A stretch of 64,000 bases of DNA from Waterburya agarophytonicola KI4 (GTDB lineage: Bacteria; Cyanobacteriota; Cyanobacteriia; Cyanobacteriales; Xenococcaceae), in contig NZ_JADWDC010000017.1 in assembly GCF_020640915.1 (NCBI RefSeq), forward strand, positions 1-64,000, in the 5' to 3' direction. The notes under the pieces were generated by a model. The model was not told the DNA's origin, did no database searches, and saw nothing but the letters and a program-made list of their open reading frames with translations. Shown here piece after piece: positions 1 through 9,377 of this stretch; position 1 is the first letter of the stretch, and every line of letters starts with the position of its first letter. A program made the translations under genes and the position numbers.

Positions 1-68
1 AATAAAAAAATAAAGGTGATTTAGTTAATGCAATGTAAATACGTCTAAGCTTATAATCTCAAACAAAT

Positions 69-1361
69 CTATTGATATTGAGGGATTGAGAGAGTAAAAC
101 AGCTACCTTTACCCAATTCTGAAGTTACGATAATATCTCCGCCGTGGAGTTGAGCCAATTTGCGCGACAATGTCAATCCCAAACCCGTACTTTCATGATG
201 GCTAGTGATTTGGGGGAAAGGTTTGAATAGTTTAGTCATATTTTTTGCCGATATCCCCGTACCCGTATCAATGACAGCAAAATAGAGGAACTGATCTTTT
301 AGTCTAACTTGGAGAGTTATCGAACCGCGATCGGTAAATTTAATTGCATTACTCAATAAATTGATTAAAACTTGCTTGAGACGTAGAGAATCAGCCGTAC
401 AGAAGTCAATATTTTTGTCTAAATCTAAAGAAAAATTCAATCCTTTCTGTTGGGCTTTTTCTTTAACAATAAACATCGCAGCTTGACAAATTTCTCCAAC
501 AGATAGTTTTTCTAACTCTAATTTTTGCTTTTGAGCGTCAATTTTAACTATATCAAGATAATTTTTTACTAAAGCTAGTAAATGCTCTGCCGAACTTAAA
601 ATTCCAGCAGCATACTGCAATTGTTTCTCGTTTAAAGAACCATAATATTGCTCCTTAAGCATTCTGGCAAAACCGACAATTGAAGAGATCGGGCTGCGTA
701 ACTCATGATTGAGATGAGAAATATGTTCTTGTTTGGCTTTTTCATTGCTCAACCAGCTTTGCTTTTCTTGTTCTAGCTGTTCGATTCTTTTATTTTGGTG
801 AGAAATATATTCTTGCTTGGTTTTTGTTTGTTTTAACCAACTTTGTTTTTCTCGTTCTAGTTGTTCGATTTTTTGATGTTGCTGTCTAATTAAATCCTCT
901 TGCTGGGTGACGATCGCTTGTTTGCTAAGAAAATTAAATAAAGTTTTTTCTAAAATATCTGGTAGCTGACTAATATTACGTCTAAGAATATAACCGTCAA
1001 CCCCTAATTGAATCATATCTACCGCCTGTTTGTCTCCAAGAGGATCTGTAATCAAAATCAAGGGAATACAGGGATATAAATGACACAGCCACTGAATTTT
1101 TTCTCTTAAAGAGTGGATATCTTTACTATTAGTATCAGAAAAATAATCATATAAAATCGCACTATATTGTTTCTGGGACAAACGTTCGAGAGAGAGATCT
1201 ATCGACCTGAAATCATAGGTAAATTTCATGTCTGCTGCATGCAGTGAGTTAGTAATCAGCTGAATGTTATTAGTACTATCTGTAACGATAAGAAGATTCA
1301 CGTTGCTGAGTGCAGTTGTTTTTGATGGTAACTGTAAAGTTGACCCAGAACTTTCAGACAT
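69..1361 (-). CDS. Sensor histidine kinase with receiver-like N-terminus
   Basis: Cytoplasmic histidine kinase of 430 residues without membrane segments. Residues about 20-145 follow a receiver-like pattern (LLIVTDS, then ILYDYF with Asp72) but lack the full acidic pair, so this is probably a pseudo-receiver used for sensing or contacts. A charged coiled coil (about 155-217) contains a 28-residue duplication and runs directly into the HisKA box HELRSP with phospho-acceptor His219. The ATPase domain follows, with N box NLLSNAIKF and G boxes DTGTGIS and GLGLTL. No partner regulator is adjacent on this strand, and the signal is unknown. Confidence 0.85.
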   Translation of the reverse strand: MSESSGSTLQLPSKTTALSNVNLLIVTDSTNNIQLITNSLHAADMKFTYDFRSIDLSLERLSQKQYSAILYDYFSDTNSKDIHSLREKIQWLCHLYPCIPLILITDPLGDKQAVDMIQLGVDGYILRRNISQLPDILEKTLFNFLSKQAIVTQQEDLIRQQHQKIEQLEREKQSWLKQTKTKQEYISHQNKRIEQLEQEKQSWLSNEKAKQEHISHLNHELRSPISSIVGFARMLKEQYYGSLNEKQLQYAAGILSSAEHLLALVKNYLDIVKIDAQKQKLELEKLSVGEICQAAMFIVKEKAQQKGLNFSLDLDKNIDFCTADSLRLKQVLINLLSNAIKFTDRGSITLQVRLKDQFLYFAVIDTGTGISAKNMTKLFKPFPQITSHHESTGLGLTLSRKLAQLHGGDIIVTSELGKGSCFTLSIPQYQ

Positions 1362-1558
1362 AGTTGTAAATACTTATGGCAATTTGATTTTAATCAGGTG
1401 GTTTATATTTTTTTATACTATGCTACACACTTTCCATTTCAGCTTTTATTTTAGATAAACTTTGACTTGATGTCTCGAATAAAAACTACGATCGCGATAA
1501 TTTTTATTTAGTTTTGTATCAATTGGGAAAGGGGTTTTTACTCTGTGTTCGTTTATAT

Positions 1559-2332
1559 TTAAAATTCTTTCCGAGCAAAAACCATCATAGAAATAATTAA
1601 TAACAATGCAGTATATAATGTCCCATATAAAGCATGATTTAAAAGTTCGGTAGAACTAGGCAACAAACCATATACTGCTTCGTTTTTTAGATCCAACCGT
1701 GAGAGATTGGGCAAAACTAAATATAAGCTAGTGGTTAAACTTTCAATACTGGCATTTTTACTTAGTTTTCCTAACTCTACCAAATCTTCGCTAAAGTGTC
1801 CCATCAAGTAGACTCCAAAACTCAGCAAGGTAGCCAAGATCGAACTAGTGAATACTCCAAACAAAATTGCCACTGCCACAATCAATGATAGTTCTAGAAG
1901 AAGATAAACTGCGGCGATCGCTAAAGCCCCTACAGGATAGGTAATCTCAGAAAAACTAAGCATAGCCAGATAAATACCCATCATGATTGTAACGGTAACT
2001 GCTAAAACTGCGGTCAGTCCTAAATGTTTGCCTAAAATAAGTTCGGCACGACTAATGGGTTTAGGAATTAGCATTAATAAAGTACGTTTTTCAATCTCTT
2101 TGTTAATTAATGCCGTCCCGACAAAGATAGCTACAATTACACTTAAAATGGCGATCGCACCTATACCAAAGTCCAAGAGAATTTTTTCATGAGTACCCGC
2201 TGCAATTTCGGGAATAATTCTTTGAGCGAGGATCAACAATAAAGAGAAGAAAGCAATAAAGTAGAGAATGCGATCGCGAATTACTTCTTGAAAGCCATTG
2301 TTGGCAATGGTAAAAACTCTAATCAAGTTCAT
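1559..2332 (-). CDS. ABC-2 type transporter permease
   Basis: A 257-residue integral membrane protein with about six hydrophobic helices, of the ABC-2 permease family that partners a separate ATPase for export. The first helix (about 23-42) is followed by a long extracytoplasmic/cytoplasmic loop, then KEIEKRTLLMLIPKPISRAELILGKHLG, split here as KEIEKRTLLML and PKPISRAELILGK, which is the characteristic coupling region of this family. No ATP-binding subunit lies beside it, so its ATPase must be encoded elsewhere. The substrate cannot be inferred. The ATG lies 120 bases from the upstream regulator gene stop. Confidence 0.8.
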   Translation of the reverse strand: MNLIRVFTIANNGFQEVIRDRILYFIAFFSLLLILAQRIIPEIAAGTHEKILLDFGIGAIAILSVIVAIFVGTALINKEIEKRTLLMLIPKPISRAELILGKHLGLTAVLAVTVTIMMGIYLAMLSFSEITYPVGALAIAAVYLLLELSLIVAVAILFGVFTSSILATLLSFGVYLMGHFSEDLVELGKLSKNASIESLTTSLYLVLPNLSRLDLKNEAVYGLLPSSTELLNHALYGTLYTALLLIISMMVFARKEF

Positions 2333-2452
2333 CGATTAAAAAATTACAAAATAATATTTAGGCGTTTACACTGTTATCTTGCCCAAATCTTTCGTAATAA
2401 TTAACATTATGCTCATTTTTGTCTGTGATTTCCGTTCCATCGATGAAGATTT

Positions 2453-4339
2453 TTACCGTTTTAAATTGAGACGATGGAGAATTCTGTGGGCAAGTTGTTG
2501 GGGAAAAACGGGTTTGTTGACAAAATCGTTGGCACCGCTGGCAAATACTTCAGTAGAAATAGCAGCATCTTGATGGATACTGAGAAATAAAACTGGTAGT
2601 TTATACCAATAGGGATGAGTCCGCAGAACTTTGCATAACTCAATTCCGCTAAGGTGGGGCATTTCTATATCTAGTACGAGTAAATCGGGAGTAACAGCTT
2701 GAAGTACGTCCCAAAATTGCCGAGGATCGTCTAGAGTAGTTAACTCAAATCCCCAAGGTTTAAGTAAAGTAGGTAGCATCTTCAAAAGTTCTATGTCATC
2801 ATCGACAATCATCACTTTTTTACCCAAAGATGAGTATCGGGCTGCTTTTTGGCAAACAGTAATAATTTGATTGGCATCGATGGGTTGAGTTAGATAAAAT
2901 TTGCCCCCGTGTCTGGCTACAAGCAAACGATCTTCAAAGCGATCGCGATCGGCAATCACAATAACTGGAATAGATGGTATGAGCAATGTGAATTCAGGGA
3001 TTAGGGCTAAATATTCTTGTCTAGAAAAAGAGTTGGATTCGTTTTCGGCAAAAGACAACTTAAGCAATACGGCATCGGGGAGTTTTTTGCCTCTTAACTG
3101 CTGTTCTTCCAGCCAGTTTTTGACTGATTCTGGGGTGGAGATTACTTTAGTCGATATTCCCTGACTGTTTGCTTCGGGGATTAAATCTTGGGCAAAATTA
3201 TCATCGTCACTAGCAATTAAGATTAAAAGGGAATTTTTTGCTGATTCTTGAGCTATTTGGGTAATAATATTTTGTTTGCTGGCTAATTCTTGCTCTAAAG
3301 CTTTTAAATTGTTCGATAATAATAATAATTGTTTTGGATTATGACTTAGATAATTTTGTAATAGTTGTTCGATCTCTTTGGCTAACCTAGAAGCTAAATT
3401 TAGACCAAATTGCCCCAAATTTCCTGCCAAACTATGAGCAGCGATAATTGCCGAAAGGCGATCGCTCAAATCTAAATTATCTGCACTCAATAAATCTATC
3501 GCTTGGGCTAAATTTGCTAACTGTTGTTCTCTTTTAGGCTCATATTTTTCCCAAATGCAAGTTAAAGCCTGAAGATGTTTGGTTTTCTTGTCTGGCAGAG
3601 GGGGAGACGTTGACACTGCTGTTAGATCGATGGGATCTATACTTTTTTCTTTTTCAGTAACTTTAGGGGCAGCTTTTAGACAGTAGCCTTGTCCTCTCAC
3701 CGTCACAATCAAATCGTCGGGAAAGCCAGTTTGCTTTAATTTTTGACGTAGACGACGCAAATGAGAGCGAACGGTGGCAACTGCTGGATATTCTGTCGAT
3801 GACCACAGGCGATCAATAATATCTTCTACGGAAAAAACTTCTTGACGATGGCGCAGAAACAACTCTAGCAAGCGATATTCTTTTGCTGTTAGAGATAATG
3901 AATTTCCTTGATAAATGATTTCACTGCTACAGGGGTTTAGCTCTAAATCTCCCCAACGTAATATAGGTAGAAAATCACAGTTCAAACGGCGTAACAAAAC
4001 TCGAATGCGGGCAGTCAATTCCTCCACATCAAAAGGTTTACAGATATAATCATCTGCACCAGCATCAAGACCGCGAATTTTATTTTGACTGCCACTACGA
4101 GAAGTCAATAAGATTATGGGAGTGGCATAATTATGCTCCCGAAAACGCTGACATAGTTGAATTCCATCGAGCTTGGGTAAAAACCAATCAAGAATAATCA
4201 AGTCGTAATTATAAGTAGAACCATAAATCCACCCTTGTTCTCCATCCGTTGCCACATCGATCGCATAATTCTGTTGGGCGAGAGTTTTGGTTAACAGTTC
4301 CACTAAAACCAGATCGTCATCAACTAATAAAATTTTCAT
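2453..4339 (-). CDS. rcaC: RcaC-like response regulator (REC-wHTH-HPt-REC)
   Basis: A 628-residue DNA-binding phosphorelay regulator. Modules in order: receiver 1-115 with phospho-acceptor Asp51 and Lys101; OmpR-type winged helix about 125-222, ending VTVRGQGYCL; HPt-like helical region about 260-350 with the box AHSLAGNLGQFG and His302; a degenerate receiver about 370-500 without the acidic pocket; and a terminal receiver 508-628 with Asp557. This module plan and the Asp51 position match RcaC of Fremyella, which binds L boxes in front of phycobiliprotein operons. It is the last gene of the rcaE-rcaF-rcaC-like operon, 28 bases after rcaF, and two perfect L boxes lie 6-12 kb away. The name rests on architecture and context. 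Confidence 0.78.
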   Translation of the reverse strand: MKILLVDDDLVLVELLTKTLAQQNYAIDVATDGEQGWIYGSTYNYDLIILDWFLPKLDGIQLCQRFREHNYATPIILLTSRSGSQNKIRGLDAGADDYICKPFDVEELTARIRVLLRRLNCDFLPILRWGDLELNPCSSEIIYQGNSLSLTAKEYRLLELFLRHRQEVFSVEDIIDRLWSSTEYPAVATVRSHLRRLRQKLKQTGFPDDLIVTVRGQGYCLKAAPKVTEKEKSIDPIDLTAVSTSPPLPDKKTKHLQALTCIWEKYEPKREQQLANLAQAIDLLSADNLDLSDRLSAIIAAHSLAGNLGQFGLNLASRLAKEIEQLLQNYLSHNPKQLLLLSNNLKALEQELASKQNIITQIAQESAKNSLLILIASDDDNFAQDLIPEANSQGISTKVISTPESVKNWLEEQQLRGKKLPDAVLLKLSFAENESNSFSRQEYLALIPEFTLLIPSIPVIVIADRDRFEDRLLVARHGGKFYLTQPIDANQIITVCQKAARYSSLGKKVMIVDDDIELLKMLPTLLKPWGFELTTLDDPRQFWDVLQAVTPDLLVLDIEMPHLSGIELCKVLRTHPYWYKLPVLFLSIHQDAAISTEVFASGANDFVNKPVFPQQLAHRILHRLNLKR

Positions 4340-4367
4340 TACTTATTACTTATTACTGATTACTTAA
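4340..4367. repeat. Short heptanucleotide repeat (TTATTAC)
   Basis: Two full and further partial copies of the heptamer TTATTAC fill the 28-base gap between the rcaF and rcaC genes. The same heptamer recurs at 15533-15560 and 23347-23395, always inside a minus-strand operon. It resembles the short tandemly repeated repetitive (STRR) sequences known from cyanobacteria. Confidence 0.6.
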
Positions 4368-4748
4368 TTAAATTTCCCATCCCAGTATTTTGGCGATTTG
4401 ACTGGCAAGAGTCATAGAATTAAATGGTTTAGTAATTACATCCACAACTCCCAAACTTTGAAACTGAGTTTTTTCGTCAGCTTGGGCTTTTGCCGTTAAA
4501 AAAATTACGGGAATAGAGCTAGTTTGGTCATTATTTTTTAGTTGAGATAGGGTTTCAATTCCATCCATTCCTGGCATCATCACATCCAGAAGAATAACGT
4601 CAGGCTGTTGCTGTTGAGCTAAATCTATCCCTTTGAAACCAGAAGAGGCGATCGCCACTTGCCAACCAGCTTCAATTTCGATTCCTACCTGAACTACCTC
4701 CTGAATTGTTTCTTCGTCGTCAATGAGTAAGATATTTTTATGAGTCAT
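4368..4748 (-). CDS. rcaF: RcaF-like single-domain response regulator
   Basis: A 126-residue stand-alone CheY-like receiver. The acidic pocket is D10-D11, the phospho-acceptor is Asp55 in VILLDVMMPGMDG, the switch Thr is in FLTAK and the conserved Lys is in TKPF. There is no output domain, so its role is to carry phosphate between a kinase and an HPt. It lies 51 bases after the PAS-GAF-PAS kinase gene and 28 bases before the RcaC-like regulator on the same strand, which is the arrangement expected of RcaF in the RcaE-RcaF-RcaC relay. Sequence alone cannot exclude a generic CheY. Confidence 0.75.
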   Translation of the reverse strand: MTHKNILLIDDEETIQEVVQVGIEIEAGWQVAIASSGFKGIDLAQQQQPDVILLDVMMPGMDGIETLSQLKNNDQTSSIPVIFLTAKAQADEKTQFQSLGVVDVITKPFNSMTLASQIAKILGWEI

Positions 4749-4799
4749 GGAGATCGCTCCTCAAAGCAATTAAAAAATGTATAAACAAAATAGGGAAGA

Positions 4800-6890
4800 T
4801 TAAGAGAAATTTATTGATTGCTGATTACTTGCCTTATGTTCAGGTAAGGTGAAATAAAAGGTACTGCCTTGTTCAAAGCAACTTTCAGCCCAAATTTGAC
4901 CTCCGTGTCCTTCCACAATCTGACGACAGATCGCCAAACCCAAACCAGTACCACCTTTCTTACGAGAATCGGAAGAATCTACCTGTTGAAACCGCTCGAA
5001 GATGGTTTCTAGACGATCTTGGGGAATACCCTGCCCTCGATCTTGCACGGCAAAAGTAATGTAGGAAATGGACTGATGTTTGCTATCGGAATTGTTCTGG
5101 GAGTCGATCGCAGCGGAGAGAATTACAGTGCTGTTGCTCGGAGAAAACTTAATTGCATTACTGACTAAATTAGTCAGGGTTTGGATGATGTAATCTCGAT
5201 CTGCCCAAACCACAAATTCATTGGGTTTGAATGATAGTCTAATTCCTTGTTCTTGAGCGAAAGTTTTCATTGCCTGGACTGTTTCTACCATCAAGTCTCT
5301 AGCTTTACAGGCTTGTTTGTTCATGGTGATTTTGCCTGACTGAATTCTCTGTAAATCGAGGACATTATTTACTAGGTGTACTAGCCTTTCAGTCTGCTCG
5401 TCAGCAATCTTAAGCATCCGTTCTCCCTGACTAGAAAGGCTGCCTAATTTCCCCGTGGCTAAAATTTTCAGGGAACTATGAATTGAGGTTAGGGGGGTGC
5501 GGAGTTCGTGACTGACGACGGAAATAAATTCATCTTTCATCCGTTCGATCGCCTTGCGATCGCTAATATCGCTAGTCAGAGCAAAAAATCCCTGAATCAT
5601 ATTTTGTTGTTGAATATGGGGAATATAAGTAACGCTTAGGGAATGAACGCAACCATCCTGCAAGGCTAAATCTCGCTCGTAGGTAACGGTTTCGCCTTCA
5701 AGTGCCTTGGCGACATACGGACTAATTTGTTGATATTCATCGTCTCCATGAACCTCTGCCAAGTGGCGATCGCAAATCTCTTCAGGATCTAATGCCAGCC
5801 AAGTTTGATAGGCTTGATTATTGAAGCGATAATGCTGGTGGCAATCGACATAGGCAATCAATACAGGTAAGCCGTTGGCAATTAAACGTAGCTGTTCTTC
5901 ACTGTGGCGCAGTGCTACTTCGGCTTTGGTGCGAACATTAATTTCTTGTCTTAATTTAGCAGTTCGTTCGGCAACCAATCCCTCTAGATTTGCCAATAAT
6001 TTACTCTGAAGTAGGGCAATTCCAATTTGATCGGCTAATTGCTGCATTAATTCTTGTTCAAACTCAGTCCAATCTCTGATTGCTTGGCATTGATGAGCAA
6101 TCAACAAACCCCAAAGACGATCTCCTTTAATGCCCTGGTCAATTTGGACATTTTGAAGAATCGGCACTACCAGCTTGCTCTTGATTTGCCATTGATCCAT
6201 GAACTCAATCAGACATTCGGCTACATCTGCATTTTTTGCACGAACATCAGTAATTGCTCTAACTCTTCCTTTGGTATAAAGTTGGCGATAATCGGCAGGA
6301 AAGACTTCTTCTGGGAACTCTATGCCGATTATCGGCTTAAAGTCTGGTAAAACTGCTTCTTTGATGGGCATTCCCGTACCGTTGTCAAAAACCTGATAAA
6401 TCAATACCCGATCTGCTTGCAGAATCCTTTGCACTTCCGTGACGGCGGTTTGCAGAATTTCATGTAGCTGGAGAGATTGACGAATTTTGAGGGTAACTTC
6501 AGCAAATAATTCTACTCGCTGGTAATAAAGGTCTAGTTCCGCTGCTGTCTGACGTTGAAAATCGGTAAGATCCCTTAAAACCAGTAAATTGTGTTGGGAC
6601 GAGACATCTTTGACTTGACTGTATTCAACAGTTTTAAGTTCTCCTTGGTACTCCTTGAGTTGAGTTTCTACTCTCTCTTGAGGATTTTGCCAATCTAGAG
6701 ATGACTTGAGAAACTTCTCGATTGATTTTCCCATCAGCTTTTTTTTCCCTGCGCCAAATAATTTACAGGCAGCAGGATTAACTTCGACAATGCGATCTTT
6801 ACTATCCAAAATAGCGATCGCGACCGTGGAGTTTTGAAATACTGCTTTGAATAATGACTTTTTGGTGGTCGTTTTTTTAACTCCCGCCAT
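4800..6890 (-). CDS. rcaE: RcaE-like PAS-GAF-PAS histidine kinase, candidate photoreceptor
   Basis: A 696-residue soluble kinase. PAS 12-110; GAF about 125-298; coiled coil with conserved EGLVAERTAKLR-type linker about 300-325; second PAS 330-450; HisKA with His461 in SHELRTP; and HATPase about 560-688 with GTGLGLAICRQIVEGHGG-type G box (GTGLGLAICRQ). The GAF has the cyanobacteriochrome-like blocks ECLIEF...LVVPI and LWGLLIAHQC. Cys226 sits at the position that binds bilin in such GAFs and is followed by Leu rather than the common His. No PHY domain is present, so it is not a phytochrome. Architecture, size and linkage to RcaF- and RcaC-like genes point to RcaE, the green/red sensor of type III chromatic acclimation. 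Bilin binding is inferred. Confidence 0.75.
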   Translation of the reverse strand: MAGVKKTTTKKSLFKAVFQNSTVAIAILDSKDRIVEVNPAACKLFGAGKKKLMGKSIEKFLKSSLDWQNPQERVETQLKEYQGELKTVEYSQVKDVSSQHNLLVLRDLTDFQRQTAAELDLYYQRVELFAEVTLKIRQSLQLHEILQTAVTEVQRILQADRVLIYQVFDNGTGMPIKEAVLPDFKPIIGIEFPEEVFPADYRQLYTKGRVRAITDVRAKNADVAECLIEFMDQWQIKSKLVVPILQNVQIDQGIKGDRLWGLLIAHQCQAIRDWTEFEQELMQQLADQIGIALLQSKLLANLEGLVAERTAKLRQEINVRTKAEVALRHSEEQLRLIANGLPVLIAYVDCHQHYRFNNQAYQTWLALDPEEICDRHLAEVHGDDEYQQISPYVAKALEGETVTYERDLALQDGCVHSLSVTYIPHIQQQNMIQGFFALTSDISDRKAIERMKDEFISVVSHELRTPLTSIHSSLKILATGKLGSLSSQGERMLKIADEQTERLVHLVNNVLDLQRIQSGKITMNKQACKARDLMVETVQAMKTFAQEQGIRLSFKPNEFVVWADRDYIIQTLTNLVSNAIKFSPSNSTVILSAAIDSQNNSDSKHQSISYITFAVQDRGQGIPQDRLETIFERFQQVDSSDSRKKGGTGLGLAICRQIVEGHGGQIWAESCFEQGSTFYFTLPEHKASNQQSINFS

Positions 6891-7204
6891 GATTTAATTT
6901 ATAAATATTTTTATTAACCAAGCTTAACTGGAATTAAAGCTTAGTTAACAAATGTGAAATTAAAATTAACTATATCAACAGTTAGCCAAGATTCAATTTG
7001 CTGGTAAAACACCTAAATAATATTATTTCGTTAAAATTCAGATGGGTAGGTTCAGAAGTCAGAAAAAATACTAGATCGTCAAAACTTATCTATACTCTTT
7101 CGCGCCCGAAAGACTAAAGCTTTATTGGAACTAGTACCCACTCTAAACTTTCCGAACCCATGAATTGAAGACCATTATTAAACTAGCTTTTAGCTATATG
7201 AGCT
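6891..7204. other. Intergenic region before the rca-like operon
   Basis: This 314-base stretch separates the end of apcB from the start of the RcaE-like kinase gene. It is AT-rich, must hold the promoter of the kinase operon, and contains a small GC-rich hairpin at 7097-7112. No L box, NtcA box or reading frame was found in it. Confidence 0.5.
7097..7112 (-). terminator. Weak hairpin downstream of apcB
   Basis: CTTTCG and CGAAAG pair around a 4-base loop about 95 bases after the apcB stop. There is no good T-run, so it may be an RNA-stabilising stem rather than a terminator. Confidence 0.3.
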
Positions 7205-7690
7205 TTAACTCAAGCCAGAGCAAATATAGTCAAAATAAACACCCATTTCTTTACCAGCATCAGCACCTACTAAGCTAGCAGTCACTTCTTTCATTGCTTG
7301 AATTGCTTTAACAGTTGAAGCAACGGGAACTCCAAGAGAATTGTAAGTTTCTTTTAAACCGTTTAGTACGCGCTCATCTAAAACTGATGGATCTCCAGCT
7401 AGCATGGCGTAAGTGGCATAACGAAGATAGTAGTCTAAATCGCGAATACAAGCTGCATAACGGCGACAAGTATACATATTTCCGCCAGGACGAGTAACGT
7501 CAGAATATAGTAAAGACTTAGCTACTGCCTCCTTGACAATACTAGCTCCATTGGCACTGATTACGCTGGCTGTCCGAACTCGTAATTGACCAGTTTGAAA
7601 ATAGCTTTTGAGCTTGTCCATAGCAGGACCATCGAGGTATTTGCCTTGAACGTCAGCCGAATTGATAACAGAGGTAATTGCGTCTTGCAT
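7205..7690 (-). CDS. apcB: Allophycocyanin beta subunit
   Basis: A 161-residue phycobiliprotein that pairs with ApcA to form the (alpha-beta) unit of the phycobilisome core. The N-terminus [20 protein letters not shown] and the C-terminus [10 protein letters not shown] are diagnostic of ApcB. The chromophore Cys81 is in [16 protein letters not shown] and the usually methylated Asn71 is in RPGGNMY. Cys75 (MYTCRRY) replaces a residue that is normally Thr. It follows apcA by 58 bases and is the last gene of an operon that starts with cpcB, an unusual setting because apcAB usually lie with apcE or apcC. It may be a second copy, but this cannot be told from one window. Confidence 0.93.
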   Translation of the reverse strand: MQDAITSVINSADVQGKYLDGPAMDKLKSYFQTGQLRVRTASVISANGASIVKEAVAKSLLYSDVTRPGGNMYTCRRYAACIRDLDYYLRYATYAMLAGDPSVLDERVLNGLKETYNSLGVPVASTVKAIQAMKEVTASLVGADAGKEMGVYFDYICSGLS

Positions 7691-7748
7691 AATTTTGTTT
7701 CCTTAGTTTTACCTAGTCAAAAAATTTAGTTACTGAATGTGTTAGAAA

Positions 7749-8234
7749 CTATTGCATAGCTCCAATAACGTAGTCAAAATAAGCGGCGGCTTCTGTAGTG
7801 TCTTCAGCAGACATCATGGAAGTAGCGATACTTTTCATTTCGCGAATGCTTTGAGCCATAGCACCAACATCAGTACCTAATGACTTGTACATTTCTTTTG
7901 CACCAACTAAACCAATTTCTTCGATGGGAGTTATGTCACCAGCTACTACACCATAAGTGATTAAGCGTAGGTAATAGTCCATGTCACGAAGACAAGTTGC
8001 AGTCATTTCTTCACCGTAAGCGTTTCCGCCAGGAGAAACAACATCAGGACGCTTTTGGAACAGTTGGTCACCAGCTTGTTTAACAATACGCTCGCGGGAC
8101 TCGGTAAGAGTTTGAGCAATACGCAAACGGCTTTCTCCAGTTGTAACAAAAGCTTTAATTCTATCTAATTCACCAGGACTCAAATATCGAGCCTCAGCAT
8201 CAGCGTTCACAATAGATTTTGTGACTATACTCAT
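7749..8234 (-). CDS. apcA: Allophycocyanin alpha subunit
   Basis: A 161-residue core phycobiliprotein, starting [20 protein letters not shown] and ending [12 protein letters not shown], both typical of ApcA. Chromophore Cys81 is in [15 protein letters not shown]. The first 110 residues look conventional; the segment about 120-150 ([26 protein letters not shown]) is less conventional. A Shine-Dalgarno-like GGAGG lies before the ATG. It sits 63 bases after a rod linker gene, so it is very probably cotranscribed with phycocyanin rod components. Confidence 0.93.
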   Translation of the reverse strand: MSIVTKSIVNADAEARYLSPGELDRIKAFVTTGESRLRIAQTLTESRERIVKQAGDQLFQKRPDVVSPGGNAYGEEMTATCLRDMDYYLRLITYGVVAGDITPIEEIGLVGAKEMYKSLGTDVGAMAQSIREMKSIATSMMSAEDTTEAAAYFDYVIGAMQ

Positions 8235-8297
8235 TAATGGATTCCTCCTAAAAAAATGAAGCGAAACGTTATGGGAAATTTGTCAAAAAGCTCTAAG

Positions 8298-9161
8298 CTA
8301 TAGTGGCGTAATACTGGCGATTTTACCGCCTTGACGTTGGACTCTCTGCATATGAGGAGTTAACTCTTCATAGGGAATAACAACGGCTTTATTTACCCGA
8401 CGTACTTTGGGGTATCCTGGTCGGTTGATGCCTGCAACTTCAACCCGAAACAGACGACCAGAGCCGTAAGCTTTTGAGCCACCAAAAGCACTGTAGGAAG
8501 CATCTCCTTTTGCAGCAGGCTGGAAGGCAAAGCCACTTCCCGAAGAAGATACGATCGCCGAAGCGGTATTGCGAGCTAAATCTTTGACCAAGCGGGGAGC
8601 ATTCCCAGTCAACTGTGCGCGATCGCTATTGGCATAGCCTCGGTAAAGCTGTAGTAAACGAGGAAAACCCACTGAGCGTTGACCAATACCAGTAGTCACC
8701 AGATCGCGGTAGTAGGGAACAATGTTTTCCCCAAAGTAGGTTTGGTACTCTGATGAATCAATATAATCGTCAATATCAGCGTTAAAACCCTGAGATTGAT
8801 AAAGATTTAAATGATCTGTAATTTCTGATTGGTCGTATGGTGCGCGCCCCAAAAGATGTTTAAAGTTAAGCTCGATTGTCCGACTCTGGAAACTATTGTG
8901 AAAAAACTGCTTCTTATATAAGTCTGACTTTGCCACTTGTCGTACAAATTCCTGTACTGTAATTTTGCGATCTCGTAACAGAGATTCAGCAATAACAAGA
9001 CGTTCGGACTTCAAGAGGTGAGGATTACCTAACACCTGCTGATATACAGCCAGAATTACCGTTTCAATATCTCCCAGGGTTGCCTTGGGAAGTAGTTCTA
9101 TGGGAGCGAAATCACTAAATGCTGATGTTCCTAGGCTCGATGCTGCCGTTGTAATAGCCAA
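8298..9161 (-). CDS. cpcC: Phycobilisome rod linker with CpcD-like C-terminus
   Basis: A 287-residue non-pigmented linker. An N-terminal PBS-linker domain (about 20-185) contains [30 protein letters not shown] and the end motif [19 protein letters not shown]. After a Gly/Ser-rich hinge, a CpcD-like domain (about 235-285) carries [25 protein letters not shown] and QGGKIASI. This two-domain layout is that of CpcC-type phycocyanin rod linkers. The start is TTG with AAAGGAG eight bases upstream; translation from it gives the MAITTAAS start shared with the linkers at 13124 and 14031. It lies between cpcA and apcA on the same strand. Confidence 0.9.
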   Translation of the reverse strand: MAITTAASSLGTSAFSDFAPIELLPKATLGDIETVILAVYQQVLGNPHLLKSERLVIAESLLRDRKITVQEFVRQVAKSDLYKKQFFHNSFQSRTIELNFKHLLGRAPYDQSEITDHLNLYQSQGFNADIDDYIDSSEYQTYFGENIVPYYRDLVTTGIGQRSVGFPRLLQLYRGYANSDRAQLTGNAPRLVKDLARNTASAIVSSSGSGFAFQPAAKGDASYSAFGGSKAYGSGRLFRVEVAGINRPGYPKVRRVNKAVVIPYEELTPHMQRVQRQGGKIASITPL

Positions 9162-9377
9162 CTACAATTCTCCTTTAATAACTTATAACGGAATTTGTAA
9201 AAAATGTGGGTTAAATAAATAAAGGGAATTAAACATACAAAACAGACAGTTTAGAATTTCTTGGTATTCCCTATTAAACGATTCTCCCCAATCACTACAT
9301 TTACACAGCGGTAATACTAATTACTCTGCTGCCAGATTGACTCAACTGTTGTAGTTTTTAATCTACTATTGATGCAG

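Noticed and set aside
2453-9161. Far-red light photoacclimation (FaRLiP) cluster
   Set aside because: Kinase, small receiver and REC-wHTH-REC regulator beside apc genes recall rfpABC, but the kinase has no PHY domain, and apcE2, apcD paralogues, photosystem genes and chlF are absent.
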